64,000 nt of DNA from Nocardioides sp. JS614. Its GTDB lineage: Bacteria; Actinomycetota; Actinomycetes; Propionibacteriales; Nocardioidaceae. Where the stretch lies: the NCBI RefSeq assembly GCF_000015265.1, contig NC_008699.1, positions 3,720,001-3,784,000 of the forward strand, in the 5' to 3' direction. A model generated the notes under the pieces. It saw nothing but the letters and a program-made list of their open reading frames with translations. It had not been told where the DNA came from and did not search any database. Numbering within the stretch: position 1 is the first letter of the stretch; each line of letters begins with the position of its first letter. Positions 41,334 through 52,355 of this stretch are shown in pieces. The position numbers and the translations under genes are program-made.

Positions 41334-43199
41334 TCACTCGAAGAACTTCTTGAGCTCGTCCGGCATCGCCGGGAGCGGCTGGTGGGCGAGGTCGACGCCG
41401 GTGCGGTCGGCGGCCAGCCGGAGCACCAGGTTCTTCGACCCCCACTCGGGGCTGGGCCCCGGGAAGTCGTCGCGGGTGTGCCCGCCGCGCGACTCCTCGC
41501 GCTCGAGCGCGGCCTTCGCGATGCACTCGCTGACCAGCAGCATGTTGCGCAGGTCGAGCGCGAGGTGCCACCCGGGGTTGTACTGCCGGTGCCCCTCGAC
41601 CGTCATCCGCCGGGCCCGCTCCTTGAGCCGGTCGATCTCCTGGAGCGACTGCTCCAGCTCGGGGCGGGTGCGGATGATGCCGACCAGGTCGTTCATCGAC
41701 TGCTGCAGGTCCTGCTGGACCGTGTAGGGGTTCTCCCCGCCACCCTCCGATGCGGTGACCTCGAACGGCGCGAGCGCGTCACGCTCGGCCGCCTTCACGT
41801 CCTCGTCCCGCACCGCCGGGCGGGACCCGCCGAGCGAGGTGGAGTACGACGCCGCAGACTCGCCGGCCCGACGGCCGAACACCAGCAGGTCGGAGAGGGA
41901 GTTGCCGCCGAGCCGGTTGGAGCCGTGCATGCCGCCCGAGCACTCGCCCACGGCGTACAGGCCCGGCACCGCCGACAGCTCGGTGTCGGCGTCCACCTCG
42001 ATGCCGCCCATCACGTAGTGGCAGGTCGGCCCGATCTCCATCGGCTCCTGGGTGATGTCGACGTCGGCCAGCTCCTTGAACTGGTGGTACATCGACGGGA
42101 GCCGCTTGCGGATGAACTCGGGGGACCGGCGGGAGGCGATGTCGAGGTAGATGCCGCCGTGCGGGGTGCCCCGGCCGGCCTTGATCTCGGAGTTGATCGC
42201 GCGGGCCACCTCGTCGCGCGGCAGCAGCTCGGGCGGGCGGCGGCTGTTCGCCTTGTCGTCGTACCAGCGGTCGGCCTCCTCGACCGTGTCCGCCGTCTCG
42301 TCCCGGAAGTACTCCGGGATGTAGTCGAACATGAAGCGCTGGCCTTCGGAGTTCTTCAGGATGCCGCCGTCGCCGCGCACCGACTCGGTGACCAGCAGCC
42401 CCTTCACGGACGGCGGCCAGACCATGCCCGTGGGGTGGAACTGGACGAACTCCATGTTGATCAGGGCGGCCCCGGCGCGGAGCGCCAGGGCGTGGCCGTC
42501 GCCGGTGTACTCCCACGAGTTCGACGTGACCTTGAACGACTTGCCGATCCCGCCGGTCGCGAGCACCACGGACGGTGCCTCGAAGACGACGAACCGACCG
42601 GTCTCGCGCCAGTACGCGAACGCGCCGGCGATCGCCCCGTCCACCTTCAACAGCTCGGTGACCGTGCACTCCATGAACACGTCGATGCCGAGCGCCACGG
42701 CGCGCTGCTGGAGGGTGCGGATCATCTCCAGGCCGGTGCGGTCGCCGACGTGGGCGAGGCGGGCGTACTTGTGGCCACCGAAGTCGCGCTGCGAGATCAG
42801 CCCGTCGTCGGTCCGGTCGAACAGGGCGCCCCAGTCCTCGAGCTCCATCACCCGCTCGGGGGCCTCCTGGGCGTGCAGCTGGGCCATCCGCCAGTTGTTG
42901 AGCATCTTTCCGCCACGCATGGTGTCGCGGAAGTGCACCTCCCAGTTGTCCTCGGGCCAGCGGTTGCCCATCGCCGCCGCGATGCCGCCCTCGGCCATCA
43001 CCGTGTGCGCCTTGCCGAGCAGGGACTTGCACACGATCGCGGTGCGCGCGCCCGTCTCGTGCGCGGCGATCGCCGCGCGCAGCCCCGCCCCGCCGGCGCC
43101 GACCACGACCACGTCGTACCGGTGCCGCTCCAGGCCGCCGGCCTCGGCGCCGGACATCTCGTTGCCCGTCATCGGGTGTCTGGTCTGGGGTTCAGTCAT
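41334..43199 (-). CDS. Succinate dehydrogenase/fumarate reductase flavoprotein subunit (Sdh1 type)
   Basis: A 621-residue FAD subunit. It opens with the FAD-binding VVVVGAGGAGLRAAIAAHETG. The covalent flavin His lies in KSLLGKAHTVMAEGGIA, and HPTGMVWPPSVKG and the capping-domain RGTPHGGIYLDI segment follow. GECSGGMHGSNRLGGNS is the C-terminal FAD contact. It oxidises succinate (or reduces fumarate) and hands electrons to the Fe-S subunit encoded next. SD GGAAGG lies six bases before the ATG at 43199. It differs clearly from the other flavoprotein at 46122-48149. Confidence 0.94.
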   Translation of the reverse strand: MTEPQTRHPMTGNEMSGAEAGGLERHRYDVVVVGAGGAGLRAAIAAHETGARTAIVCKSLLGKAHTVMAEGGIAAAMGNRWPEDNWEVHFRDTMRGGKMLNNWRMAQLHAQEAPERVMELEDWGALFDRTDDGLISQRDFGGHKYARLAHVGDRTGLEMIRTLQQRAVALGIDVFMECTVTELLKVDGAIAGAFAYWRETGRFVVFEAPSVVLATGGIGKSFKVTSNSWEYTGDGHALALRAGAALINMEFVQFHPTGMVWPPSVKGLLVTESVRGDGGILKNSEGQRFMFDYIPEYFRDETADTVEEADRWYDDKANSRRPPELLPRDEVARAINSEIKAGRGTPHGGIYLDIASRRSPEFIRKRLPSMYHQFKELADVDITQEPMEIGPTCHYVMGGIEVDADTELSAVPGLYAVGECSGGMHGSNRLGGNSLSDLLVFGRRAGESAASYSTSLGGSRPAVRDEDVKAAERDALAPFEVTASEGGGENPYTVQQDLQQSMNDLVGIIRTRPELEQSLQEIDRLKERARRMTVEGHRQYNPGWHLALDLRNMLLVSECIAKAALEREESRGGHTRDDFPGPSPEWGSKNLVLRLAADRTGVDLAHQPLPAMPDELKKFFE

Positions 43200-43275
43200 C
43201 TGTGGCCTTCCGGGGTCCCCGCGGAGTTGTCAGCGGAGGAGCGAAGCGGGGGAGCTGGGAACTTCGTGGGGTGGT

Positions 43276-44103
43276 TCAAAAGAACCTCGGGTCGTCGAAG
43301 GCCCCGGTGGCGAGCAGGTAGATGTAGAAGTCCACGATCGCGACCGAGAACAGCGAGTACCACGCGTAGGTGCCGTGCCGGGCGTTCAGCCTCGAGACCA
43401 GCGTCCACATCCGGTAGCGGACCGGGTGCTTGGAGAAGTGCCGGAGCCGGCCGCCCGTGATGTGACGGCAGGAGTGGCAGCCGAGCGTGTACAGCCAGAT
43501 CAGCACCACGTTGGCGATCATCAGCAGGGTGCCCAGGCCCATGTGGATCCCGTCGGGCTCACCCGGTGCCGGGCCGAAGGCCAGCACCGTGTCCCAGGTC
43601 AGGATCAGCGCGATCACCACGGCGGCGTACCAGAACCAGCGGTGCAGGTTCTGCAGGATCAGCGGGAAGCGGGTCTCGCCGGAGTAGGCGCCGTGCGGCT
43701 CGGCGACCGCGCACGCGGGCGGGGAGAGCCAGAACGCGCGGTAGTACGCCTTGCGGTAGTAGTAGCACGTCATCCGGAAGCCCAGCGGGAAGATCAGGAT
43801 CACCAGCGCCGGCGACAGGTTCCACCACGACAGCGGTCGGCCGAAGTCCGAGGACCCGGCCACGCAGTCCGCCGTGAGGCAGGGCGAGAAGAACGGCGAG
43901 AGGTACGGCTCGGAGTAGAAGTTGTCGCCCGCGAACGCCCGGTAGGTGGCGAACAGGACGAAGCCGCTGAACACGACGAACGTGGCGAGCGGCACGAGCC
44001 ACCACCGGTCCTCGCGCAACGTCCTCGCGCCGATCCGGGCTCGCGTGGGCCCGTCCACACCTGTCGATCCTGGGGTCGTGCTGGGTGCGTCCGTCGACGC
44101 CAT
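43276..44103 (-). CDS. Succinate dehydrogenase membrane subunit (Sdh1 type)
   Basis: A 275-residue integral membrane protein with five helices, near residues 35-55, 92-115, 150-172, 185-210 and 243-265. Histidines in and near them (LHRWFW, CHSCRHITGG, ARHGTYAWY) could ligate haem or form a quinone site. It is longer than the SdhC of the second operon and unlike it. Start ATG at 44103 has GGAGG five bases upstream; an in-frame GTG lies two codons before it. First gene of the Sdh1-type operon. A CRP-like palindrome lies 72 bp upstream. Confidence 0.88.
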   Translation of the reverse strand: MASTDAPSTTPGSTGVDGPTRARIGARTLREDRWWLVPLATFVVFSGFVLFATYRAFAGDNFYSEPYLSPFFSPCLTADCVAGSSDFGRPLSWWNLSPALVILIFPLGFRMTCYYYRKAYYRAFWLSPPACAVAEPHGAYSGETRFPLILQNLHRWFWYAAVVIALILTWDTVLAFGPAPGEPDGIHMGLGTLLMIANVVLIWLYTLGCHSCRHITGGRLRHFSKHPVRYRMWTLVSRLNARHGTYAWYSLFSVAIVDFYIYLLATGAFDDPRFF

Positions 44104-44174
44104 CGCCACCTCCGCCGGCTCCGGTGCTCGTGCCTTGGGTGTTGCCTAGGTGAGTCTGCACACTCGCGGCCGGA

Positions 44175-44190
44175 TGTGAAAGAGGCCACA
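44175..44190. promoter_or_regulatory. CRP/GlxR-like palindrome upstream of the Sdh1-type operon
   Basis: TGTGAAAGAGGCCACA matches the TGTGA-N6-TCACA consensus of CRP-family regulators with one mismatch (C for T). It lies in the divergent control region between the membrane subunit gene (start 44103) and the glycosyltransferase gene (start 44260). In actinobacteria CRP-type regulators often control TCA and respiratory genes. Confidence 0.5.
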
Positions 44191-44259
44191 CGGGCGAGGT
44201 TCACCCGACATCCACCTGGCCGCAGCGGCCCGGTCACCCCCCGAGGCGATCCTGACGAC

Positions 44260-45345
44260 ATGCGGATCGCCCTGGTGACCGAGACGTTCTTCCCCGCAGC
44301 GGACGGCACGACGACGACCGTCAAGGCCGTCGCCGACCGGCTCGTCGAGACCGGCCACGAGGTGCTCGTGGTCGCGCGCGGCCCCGGCCTGGCGTCGTAC
44401 GGCGGGAGCGAGGTGGTCCGGGTCCGCCAGCTGGACCGGCCCGGCGCGCAGGTCCGCGAGGCGCTCGAGCGGTTCGGCCCCGACCTGGTGCACGTCACGT
44501 CCCCGGACGCCGTCGGGCGCAAGGCGCTCAAGCACGCCCGCCGGCTCGGCGTCCCCACGCTGGTCGTGGAGCAGTCCGCCCTGATGGACGTCGCCGCCGA
44601 CTACTGGCGCAGCCGGGTCGCCCGGCGCAGCGACCGCGTGCTGGTGACGTCGCGGTGGATGGTGGGCCGCCTGGCCGAGTTCGAGGTCGACGCCGGCCTG
44701 TGGCCTCCCGGCACGGACCCGGCCGCGTTCACCCCCGCCCTGCGCGACGAGTGGCTGCACGAGCGGTGGTCGCGGGCGCGGTCCCGCACCGGCCCCCTGG
44801 TCGTCGTGGGGTATGTCGGCAGCCTCCGCAAGCGCCACGACGTGCGCCGGCTGGCGGCGCTCGTCCGGGTGCCGGGCATCCGCACGGTCGTCGTCGGCGA
44901 CGGCCCGCAGCGCGCGTGGCTCGAGGCCCGGTTGCACGGCGCGAAGTTCACCGGGGAGCTCGGCACCGGCGACCTGGCCGCCGTGCTGCCGACGCTCGAC
45001 GTGCTGGTCCATCCCGGTGAGCACGAGACCTGCTGCCATGCGCTGCGTGAGGCGGCCGCCGCGGGCGTGCCGGTCGTCGCGCCGCGCTCGGGCGGCGCTC
45101 CAGACGTGGTGGTGTCCCTCGAGACCGGCCTCCTCTACGACCCGACCGACGAGCACGCGCTGGCCCGTGCGGTCGCCGCCATCGCCGCGGACCGGCACCG
45201 CTCCCTGCTCGGCGCGCGCGCCCGCGAGCTCGCGACGCGCACCTGGCGACAGGCGGTCGACGAGCTCGTGGAGCGGCACTACGTCCCGCTCGCGGCGTCG
45301 CGGAGGGCCCCCGGCGCGGAGGAGAAGGTCCTGATTTCTCCGTAA
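44260..45345 (+). CDS. Glycosyltransferase, GT-B fold (GT4-like, mannosyltransferase-type)
   Basis: A 361-residue retaining glycosyltransferase. The N-terminal MRIALVTETFFPAADGTTTT is typical of GT4 mannosyltransferases acting on cell-wall glycolipids. The donor-binding half has VVVGYVGSLRKRHD, then VVVGDGPQR, and the EX7E signature in HPGEHETCCHALREAAAAG. GT-B enzymes of this type use GDP- or UDP-sugars. Acceptor unknown. It is isolated between the two succinate dehydrogenase operons. An inverted repeat, GGAGAA-N9-TTCTCC, spans the stop codon at 45321-45341 and could be a weak terminator. Confidence 0.88.
   Translation: MRIALVTETFFPAADGTTTTVKAVADRLVETGHEVLVVARGPGLASYGGSEVVRVRQLDRPGAQVREALERFGPDLVHVTSPDAVGRKALKHARRLGVPTLVVEQSALMDVAADYWRSRVARRSDRVLVTSRWMVGRLAEFEVDAGLWPPGTDPAAFTPALRDEWLHERWSRARSRTGPLVVVGYVGSLRKRHDVRRLAALVRVPGIRTVVVGDGPQRAWLEARLHGAKFTGELGTGDLAAVLPTLDVLVHPGEHETCCHALREAAAAGVPVVAPRSGGAPDVVVSLETGLLYDPTDEHALARAVAAIAADRHRSLLGARARELATRTWRQAVDELVERHYVPLAASRRAPGAEEKVLISP
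45321..45341 (+). terminator. Weak inverted repeat over the glycosyltransferase stop codon
   Basis: GGAGAA (45321-45326) and TTCTCC (45336-45341) with a nine-base loop, overlapping the last codons. The six-pair stem is weak and has no U-tract, so termination is doubtful. Confidence 0.25.
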
Positions 45346-45394
45346 TCTGGCGTAAGTCACACGCCCCGCGGGGCTTACCGGTCGGTAGCAGCGG

Positions 45395-45400
45395 TAGCGT
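45395..45400 (+). promoter_or_regulatory. Possible -10 element of the sdhCAB operon (TAGCGT)
   Basis: TAGCGT lies eight bases before the GTG at 45409; no SD is present. Spacing is slightly longer than in the clear leaderless cases. Confidence 0.4.
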
Positions 45401-45408
45401 GTCGCAAC

Positions 45409-46110
45409 GTGGCAACGACGACCTTGGTCAAAGGGGCGCGAGCATCACGCTCGACGATCACCCTGAAGCTCTTGATGGCCGCCAGCGGCCTCCTCTTCAT
45501 CCTCTTCGTGCTCATGCACATGTACGGGAACCTCAAGGCCTTCGGCGGCCATGACACGTACAACGAGTACGCCGAGCACCTGCGCACCTTCGGCGAGCCG
45601 ATCCTGCCGCGCGAGGGCCTGCTGTGGATCCTGCGCGTCGGACTCCTCGCCGCGCTGGTCCTGCACGTGTACAGCGCCCTCGCACTGTGGCACCGGGCCG
45701 GCAAGGCGCGGACCACGAAGTACGTGGTGAAGAAGAACCTCGCGTCCAGCCTGTCCTCGCGGACCATGCGCTGGGGCGGCGTGGCGATCCTGCTGTTCGT
45801 CGTCTGGCACCTGATCAACTTCACGATCGGGAAGGTCAACGTGTCCGGTGGGGCCACCAACGACCCGTACAACCTGCTTGTGGACTCGTTCAACTCCTGG
45901 TGGCTGACGGTGATCTACCTGGTCGCGATGCTCGCGCTCGGTATGCACCTGCAGCACGGTGTCTGGAGCGCCGCCCAGACGCTCGGCCTCACCAACAACG
46001 CCCGCGCACGTCGCAACGCCAAGAGCCTCGGCTGGATCATCGCCGTGGTGGTCGCGGGCGGGTTCTCCCTCGTGCCGATCTTCGTCCTCGCCGGCGTCAT
46101 CGAGAAGTAA
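45409..46110 (+). CDS. sdhC: Succinate dehydrogenase cytochrome b subunit (di-haem, B-type)
   Basis: A 233-residue membrane anchor with five helices near residues 17-40, 70-95, 120-140, 160-185 and 200-225. Conserved histidines LMHMYGN, LHVYSA, VVWHLIN and GMHLQHG sit in the first four helices, as expected for two haem b ligand pairs in menaquinone-linked enzymes of the Bacillus/Corynebacterium type. It anchors SdhA and SdhB, encoded directly downstream. The start GTG gives MATTTLVKGARAS, a short cytoplasmic N-terminus. Confidence 0.93.
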   Translation: MATTTLVKGARASRSTITLKLLMAASGLLFILFVLMHMYGNLKAFGGHDTYNEYAEHLRTFGEPILPREGLLWILRVGLLAALVLHVYSALALWHRAGKARTTKYVVKKNLASSLSSRTMRWGGVAILLFVVWHLINFTIGKVNVSGGATNDPYNLLVDSFNSWWLTVIYLVAMLALGMHLQHGVWSAAQTLGLTNNARARRNAKSLGWIIAVVVAGGFSLVPIFVLAGVIEK

Positions 46111-46121
46111 GGGCTGCACAC

Positions 46122-48148
<2,027 letters not shown>

Positions 48149-48149
<1 letters not shown>

Positions 48150-48892
48150 TGAAGGTGACTCTCAAGATCTGGCGGCAGCCGGACGCGGCCTCGAAGGGCG
48201 CGATGCACACCTACGAGGTCGACGAGGTGACCGGGGACATGTCGTTCCTCGAGATGCTCGACGTGCTCAACGAGCAGCTCAACGCCAAGGGCGAGGACCC
48301 GGTCGCGTTCGACTCCGACTGTCGCGAGGGCATCTGCGGCATGTGCGGCCTGATGATCAACGGCCAGGCCCACGGCCCCGAGGTCACCACCACCTGCCAG
48401 CTGCACATGCGCTCGTTCAAGGACGGCGACGAGATCGTCATCGAGCCCTGGCGCGCCGACGCGTTCCCGGTCATCAAGGACCTGGTCGTCGACCGCGGCG
48501 CGTTCGACCGGATCATCCAGGCCGGCGGGTTCATCTCGGTCAACACCGGCTCGGCACCGGAAGCGCACTCGGTGCCGGTCCCCCGCGAGGACGCGACCCG
48601 CGCCTTCGACGCGGCCACCTGCATCGGCTGCGGCGCCTGCGTGGCGGCCTGTCCGAACGGCTCGGCGGCCCTGTTCATGGGTGCGAAGATCACCCACCTC
48701 GGCGAGCTCCCCCAGGGCCAGCCGGAGCGCGACGACCGCGTCGTCAGCATGGTCGCCCAGCACGACCACGAGGGCTTCGGCGGCTGCACGAACATCGGCG
48801 AGTGCGTCGCGGCCTGCCCGAAGGAGATCCCGTTCGACGTGATCTCCCGCCTCAACTGGGACCTGCACGCCGCCCTGCGCCACGGTCACTGA
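48149..48892 (+). CDS. sdhB: Succinate dehydrogenase iron-sulfur subunit
   Basis: A 247-residue subunit with three clusters. [2Fe-2S] is in DSDCREGICGMCGLMING plus TTCQ, [4Fe-4S] in CIGCGACVAACPNG, and [3Fe-4S] in CTNIGECVAACPKEIP. It links SdhA to the di-haem SdhC. Its ATG shares the A of the sdhA TAA (TAATG), so translation is coupled. The stop is eight bases from the convergent TIGR03032-like gene, leaving no room for a classical terminator. Confidence 0.95.
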
Positions 48893-48900
48893 CGCGGCGC

Positions 48901-49923
48901 TCAGGACGGCAGCAGCCATACCTCGTCGTCGCCGCCGAGCGTCGGGCAGCGGGTGCCCGGGACGACTTGCACGTCGAAGATCTCGGTGACGGCGGTGTCG
49001 AACTGGAGCGTGGCGACCGTGGTGCCGCTCGCCAGCTCGACCACGCCGACGCCGCACAGCAGCTGGTCGTGGTACTCCGCGATCGGGGCGCCGCCGAAGA
49101 CGTTGGTCTCCCGGATCCGGGACAGCCCGACGAAGGCGAGTCCGCCGTGGAAGGCCAGGCCGCGCGCGTAGCCGGGGAACGTGGCGACGATCTCGCGGCG
49201 GCCGCTCGAGGGCTCGACGTGCTCCAGACGACCGTAGCCGGAGTTCAGCACGAACAGGCGGCCGTCGTACCAGCGCGGGGAGTGTGGCATCGCCAGCCCC
49301 GCGGTCACGACCTCGCCGGACGCGACGTCGACGACGACGCCACTGTCGTTGCGCGTGGAGCGCCAGGCGCCGGGCTGGTCGCTGGGCGCGAACGCTGTGA
49401 CCGAGGCCGGCCGGCCGTCCCGCATCGCCAGGCCGTTGAGGTGGCAGCGGTCCTCGGCCGCGAGCCCCGAGACGAACGGCGGTCGCCAGCGCGGAACGAA
49501 GCTGAAGCGGTCGTCGAGCGTCGCCAGGCAGGAGAACGCCGTGTTCACGACCCAGAGGCCGGACTCACCCCAGGCCAGCTCGTGGCAGGCGATCGCGCCG
49601 GTGACGACCGACGCACGGGGCAGCCAGCACCGGTCGTACCGCCCCTTCGGGGCGATCGCGGGCGCGACGTCGGAGTGGTCGCGCAGCGTCCAGACCTGGG
49701 TCTTGCCGCCGACGGCGACCCGGTCGGCGCCGACGGCCACGCCCATGGCCTGGTCGAACCTGCGGAACGAGAAGGTCGGCCGTCCGTCGTGGGTCCCGAT
49801 GGCGACCAGCTGTCCGGCCTGGTAGGTGGAGACCAGCAGCGAGCAGCCGGCCTCCTCGAGCACCTGCGGGAAGGTCGCACTGTGGTGGAACCCGACCTCG
49901 GTGGCGTCGCCCGCAGCGGTCAA
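48901..49923 (-). CDS. TIGR03032 family protein (beta-propeller-like), TTG start
   Basis: About 340 residues. It opens with SLLVSTYQAGQLVAIG, later HLNGLAMRDGRPASVTAFA, then PHSPRWYDGRLFVLNSGYG and YARGLAFHGGLAFVGLSRIRE. These blocks are typical of the TIGR03032 family, whose strand pattern suggests a beta-propeller. Biochemical function unknown. No ATG or GTG is available near the domain start; TTG at 49923 overlaps the upstream stop (TTGA) with TGAGG five bases before it. Translation therefore appears coupled to the ELWxxDGT repeat gene. No signal peptide, unlike its partner. Confidence 0.8.
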   Translation of the reverse strand: MTAAGDATEVGFHHSATFPQVLEEAGCSLLVSTYQAGQLVAIGTHDGRPTFSFRRFDQAMGVAVGADRVAVGGKTQVWTLRDHSDVAPAIAPKGRYDRCWLPRASVVTGAIACHELAWGESGLWVVNTAFSCLATLDDRFSFVPRWRPPFVSGLAAEDRCHLNGLAMRDGRPASVTAFAPSDQPGAWRSTRNDSGVVVDVASGEVVTAGLAMPHSPRWYDGRLFVLNSGYGRLEHVEPSSGRREIVATFPGYARGLAFHGGLAFVGLSRIRETNVFGGAPIAEYHDQLLCGVGVVELASGTTVATLQFDTAVTEIFDVQVVPGTRCPTLGGDDEVWLLPS

Positions 49924-51770
49924 CGCAGCCTCAGCGTGTACCTGTGGACCACGCCGTTGCCGGCTCCGCCGCACGGGGTGAACGTGAACCGCGCCAGGAC
50001 CCGCAGCTCGCCGTCCTTCCGCAGCGCGCGCAGGCCGGCCCGGGTGGGCCGCAGGGTCACGGTGGTCGTGCCGGCCTCGGTCACGTCGGTGGTCGACCGC
50101 CGGATCTCCGACCCGGCTGCCGGGGCCACCGTCAGGGTTCCGGCGCCCTGGACCGAAACCTTCAGGCGCAGCGTGCCGGCCCGGGTGTCGGCCTTGCCGT
50201 CGGACTGGACGGCGAACCCGCCGCCCTTGTTGATGTCCGCGACCATGGCGGTGCCGGCGGCGGTGCCGTCGGACCTCCAGAGCTCGCTGCCGTGCCGGCC
50301 GTCGTCCGCGCGGAAGTAGACGGTCCCGCCGACGGCGGCGAGGGAGGTCGGGCTGTAGGAGACGCCCGACGGCTGTATGTCCTTGACCATCGTGGTGCCG
50401 GACTCGGTGCCGTCGGAGGTCCACAGCTCCCGCCCGTGGAAGCCATCGCCCGCGGTGAAGAACAGTGTGCCGGCCGCGTCGACCAGCCAGTACGGCGTGC
50501 TGCTGTAGAGGTCGGGGTTGATGTCCTTGACCATCACGGTGCCCGCCTCGGAGCCGTCCGAGCGCCACAGCTCCTGCCCGTGGACGCCGTCGTCGGCGCG
50601 GAAGAAGAGGGTCCCGCCGACGTCGGTCAGGCTGGTGGCTTCGTAGTAGGACTCGTCACTCGGGTCGATGTCCTTGACCAGGACCGTGCCGGCCGCGGAG
50701 CCGTCCGACTTCCAGAGCGCCCGGCCGTGCTCGCCGTCGTCGGCGCTGAAGAACAGGGTCCCGCCGGCCTCGGTCAGGTAGCCGGGCCGGGCGGAACCGG
50801 CCCCGGGGTCGACGTCCTTGACCAGCTGCGTTCCCGCGGCGGTCCCGTCCGACTTCCACAGCTCGGCCCCGTGGACGCCGTCCCGGGCGGTGAAGAACAC
50901 CGTGTCCCCGTTCGCCGTGAAGTCGCTGGGCGAGCCGCCGTACTCACCGGCTCGGATCTCCTTGAGCATCGCCGTCCCGGCACGGGTGCCGTCCGAGGTC
51001 CAGAGCTCGCGGCCGTGCGTGCCGTCGTCGGCGGTGAAGAACAGCGTGTCACCCACGGCGGTCAGGCCGACCGGGCCGCGGTCGTAGTACCCGCCCTCCG
51101 AGGGGAGGTCGGTGACCCGGACGGTGCCGCGTCGGGTGCCGTCCGAGCGCCACAGCTCGCGGCCGTGCGTGCCGTCGTCGGCGGTGAAGAACAGCGCGTC
51201 GCCCACCGCGGTGAGGGACGCCGGCCCGCCGTAGTACGACCCGTCCTCGGGATCGATGTCCCTGACCAGCACGGTCCCGGCCGCGGTCCCGTCGGACCTC
51301 CACAGCTCCCGGCCGTGCTCACCGTCGTCGGCGGTGAAGAACAGGGTCGCGCCCACGGCGGTCAGCTGCGACGCATGGTCGTAGTAGCCGTCACCCTGGG
51401 TGAGGTCCTTGACCAGGACGGTTCCGGCCGCGGTCCCGTCCGAGGTCCACAGCTCCCGGCCGTGGACCCCGTCGTCGGCCAGGAAGAAGAGGGCGTCACC
51501 GACCTGGGTGATCTGGTACGGCGAGCTCGCCGGGGTGGGGACATCGCCACCGCACTGCACCGGCGCGCTGGTGGCGCCCAGGGTGCCCGAGGCGCTCGCG
51601 GTGCTCGTCGGGGTGGCGAGCGCCGGCGCCGTCAGGCCGGACAGGCCGACGGCGGCCACGGTCGCGGCGCCCGCGGCGCGGCTCAGCCGGGCCCGGCGCC
51701 GATGCTCCTTGGCCCGAGCCACCCTCTGCCGGAGTGCCTGCTCATGTGCAACTCGACGCCGACGACTCAT
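49920..51770 (-). CDS. Secreted ELWxxDGT-repeat protein
   Basis: A 616-residue exported protein. A long Arg-rich N-terminus precedes a signal-like hydrophobic stretch (AAGAATVAAVGLSGLTAPALA). Nine tandem repeats of about 47 residues follow, each with LFF(T/S/R)ADDGxHGRELWxSDGTxAGTxxVKDI. The last repeat ends near residue 510 and a C-terminal beta-rich domain (TLRLKVSVQGAGTLTVAPAA) closes the protein. ELWxxDGT proteins are predicted beta-propellers outside the cell; their ligands are unknown. The ATG at 51770 has GGAGGT six bases upstream. It overlaps the TIGR03032-like gene by TTGA. Confidence 0.88.
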   Translation of the reverse strand: MSRRRRVAHEQALRQRVARAKEHRRRARLSRAAGAATVAAVGLSGLTAPALATPTSTASASGTLGATSAPVQCGGDVPTPASSPYQITQVGDALFFLADDGVHGRELWTSDGTAAGTVLVKDLTQGDGYYDHASQLTAVGATLFFTADDGEHGRELWRSDGTAAGTVLVRDIDPEDGSYYGGPASLTAVGDALFFTADDGTHGRELWRSDGTRRGTVRVTDLPSEGGYYDRGPVGLTAVGDTLFFTADDGTHGRELWTSDGTRAGTAMLKEIRAGEYGGSPSDFTANGDTVFFTARDGVHGAELWKSDGTAAGTQLVKDVDPGAGSARPGYLTEAGGTLFFSADDGEHGRALWKSDGSAAGTVLVKDIDPSDESYYEATSLTDVGGTLFFRADDGVHGQELWRSDGSEAGTVMVKDINPDLYSSTPYWLVDAAGTLFFTAGDGFHGRELWTSDGTESGTTMVKDIQPSGVSYSPTSLAAVGGTVYFRADDGRHGSELWRSDGTAAGTAMVADINKGGGFAVQSDGKADTRAGTLRLKVSVQGAGTLTVAPAAGSEIRRSTTDVTEAGTTTVTLRPTRAGLRALRKDGELRVLARFTFTPCGGAGNGVVHRYTLRLR

Positions 51771-51802
51771 GTCCGACCTCCGCTAGCTGGATGCTACGCA
51801 GG

Positions 51803-52342
51803 TCAGACGCCGCGCGGAGGCGTTTGGTTGCCAGCCTGGAGAGGGAAATCGCGAGTGGGTCGCCAGCCGGTCCGGTCGTCGTGCACGTAGAGGTGGAAGC
51901 GCTCGGCCTCGAACTGGCACTCGAACCCGGCGAGCTCCTCGAAGGCCTGGTCCAGCAGGTCGTCGCCGAGGTGATGGGCGATGGTCACGTGCGGGTGGTA
52001 GGGGTACTGCAGCTCCGCGTCGAGCGGTCCCCGGCGCAGGGCCTTGGCGAGCTGCTCGCAGCGAGAGATGCCCTCCACCAGGGTCACGAAGACCACCGGT
52101 GAGACCGGTCGGAAGGTGCCGGTGCCGCGCAGGTGCACCCGGAACGGGTCGGCACCCGCGGCGACGTCCTCGAGATGCCTCTCGACCTCCGCCGCCTGGC
52201 CCGGGTCGATCTCGGTCGGCGGGACCAGCGTGATGTGGGTGGGGATCATCGCGGCGGTGTGGTCGCCGACGGCCTTCCGGTAGTCCTGCAGCTCAGAGGC
52301 CCAGGGCTCCGGGATCGCGAGCGCTACGCCAATCGTCGACAC
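51803..52342 (-). CDS. 2'-5' RNA ligase / 2H phosphoesterase family protein
   Basis: A 179-residue protein with the two HxT motifs of the 2H phosphoesterases: THITLVPP near residue 36 and HPHVTIAHHL near residue 117. Family members cut or join 2',5' bonds or cyclic phosphates in RNA; the substrate here is unknown. Start GTG at 52342 is preceded, after seven bases, by a TAGGGT hexamer whose TAG is the stop codon of trpS. It follows trpS on the same strand. Confidence 0.85.
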   Translation of the reverse strand: MSTIGVALAIPEPWASELQDYRKAVGDHTAAMIPTHITLVPPTEIDPGQAAEVERHLEDVAAGADPFRVHLRGTGTFRPVSPVVFVTLVEGISRCEQLAKALRRGPLDAELQYPYHPHVTIAHHLGDDLLDQAFEELAGFECQFEAERFHLYVHDDRTGWRPTRDFPLQAGNQTPPRGV

Positions 52343-52349
52343 GTGGCAG

Positions 52350-52355
52350 ACCCTA
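52350..52355 (-). promoter_or_regulatory. Putative leaderless -10 element TAGGGT overlapping the trpS stop
   Basis: On the minus strand the trpS stop TAG is the first half of TAGGGT, followed by seven bases and the GTG of the 2H phosphoesterase gene. The TetR/epimerase junction at 14621 has the same arrangement. Confidence 0.45.

Noticed and set aside
45346..45408. GTAAG...CTTAC and CCCCGCGGGG palindromes before sdhC as a defined operator
   Set aside because: The arms are short and offset, match no consensus I know and could arise from GC-rich composition.
50160..51560. Regularly spaced DNA repeats of about 140 bp that could look like an array
   Set aside because: They are the coding repeats of the ELWxxDGT protein, kept in frame and with codon-level variation; not CRISPR.
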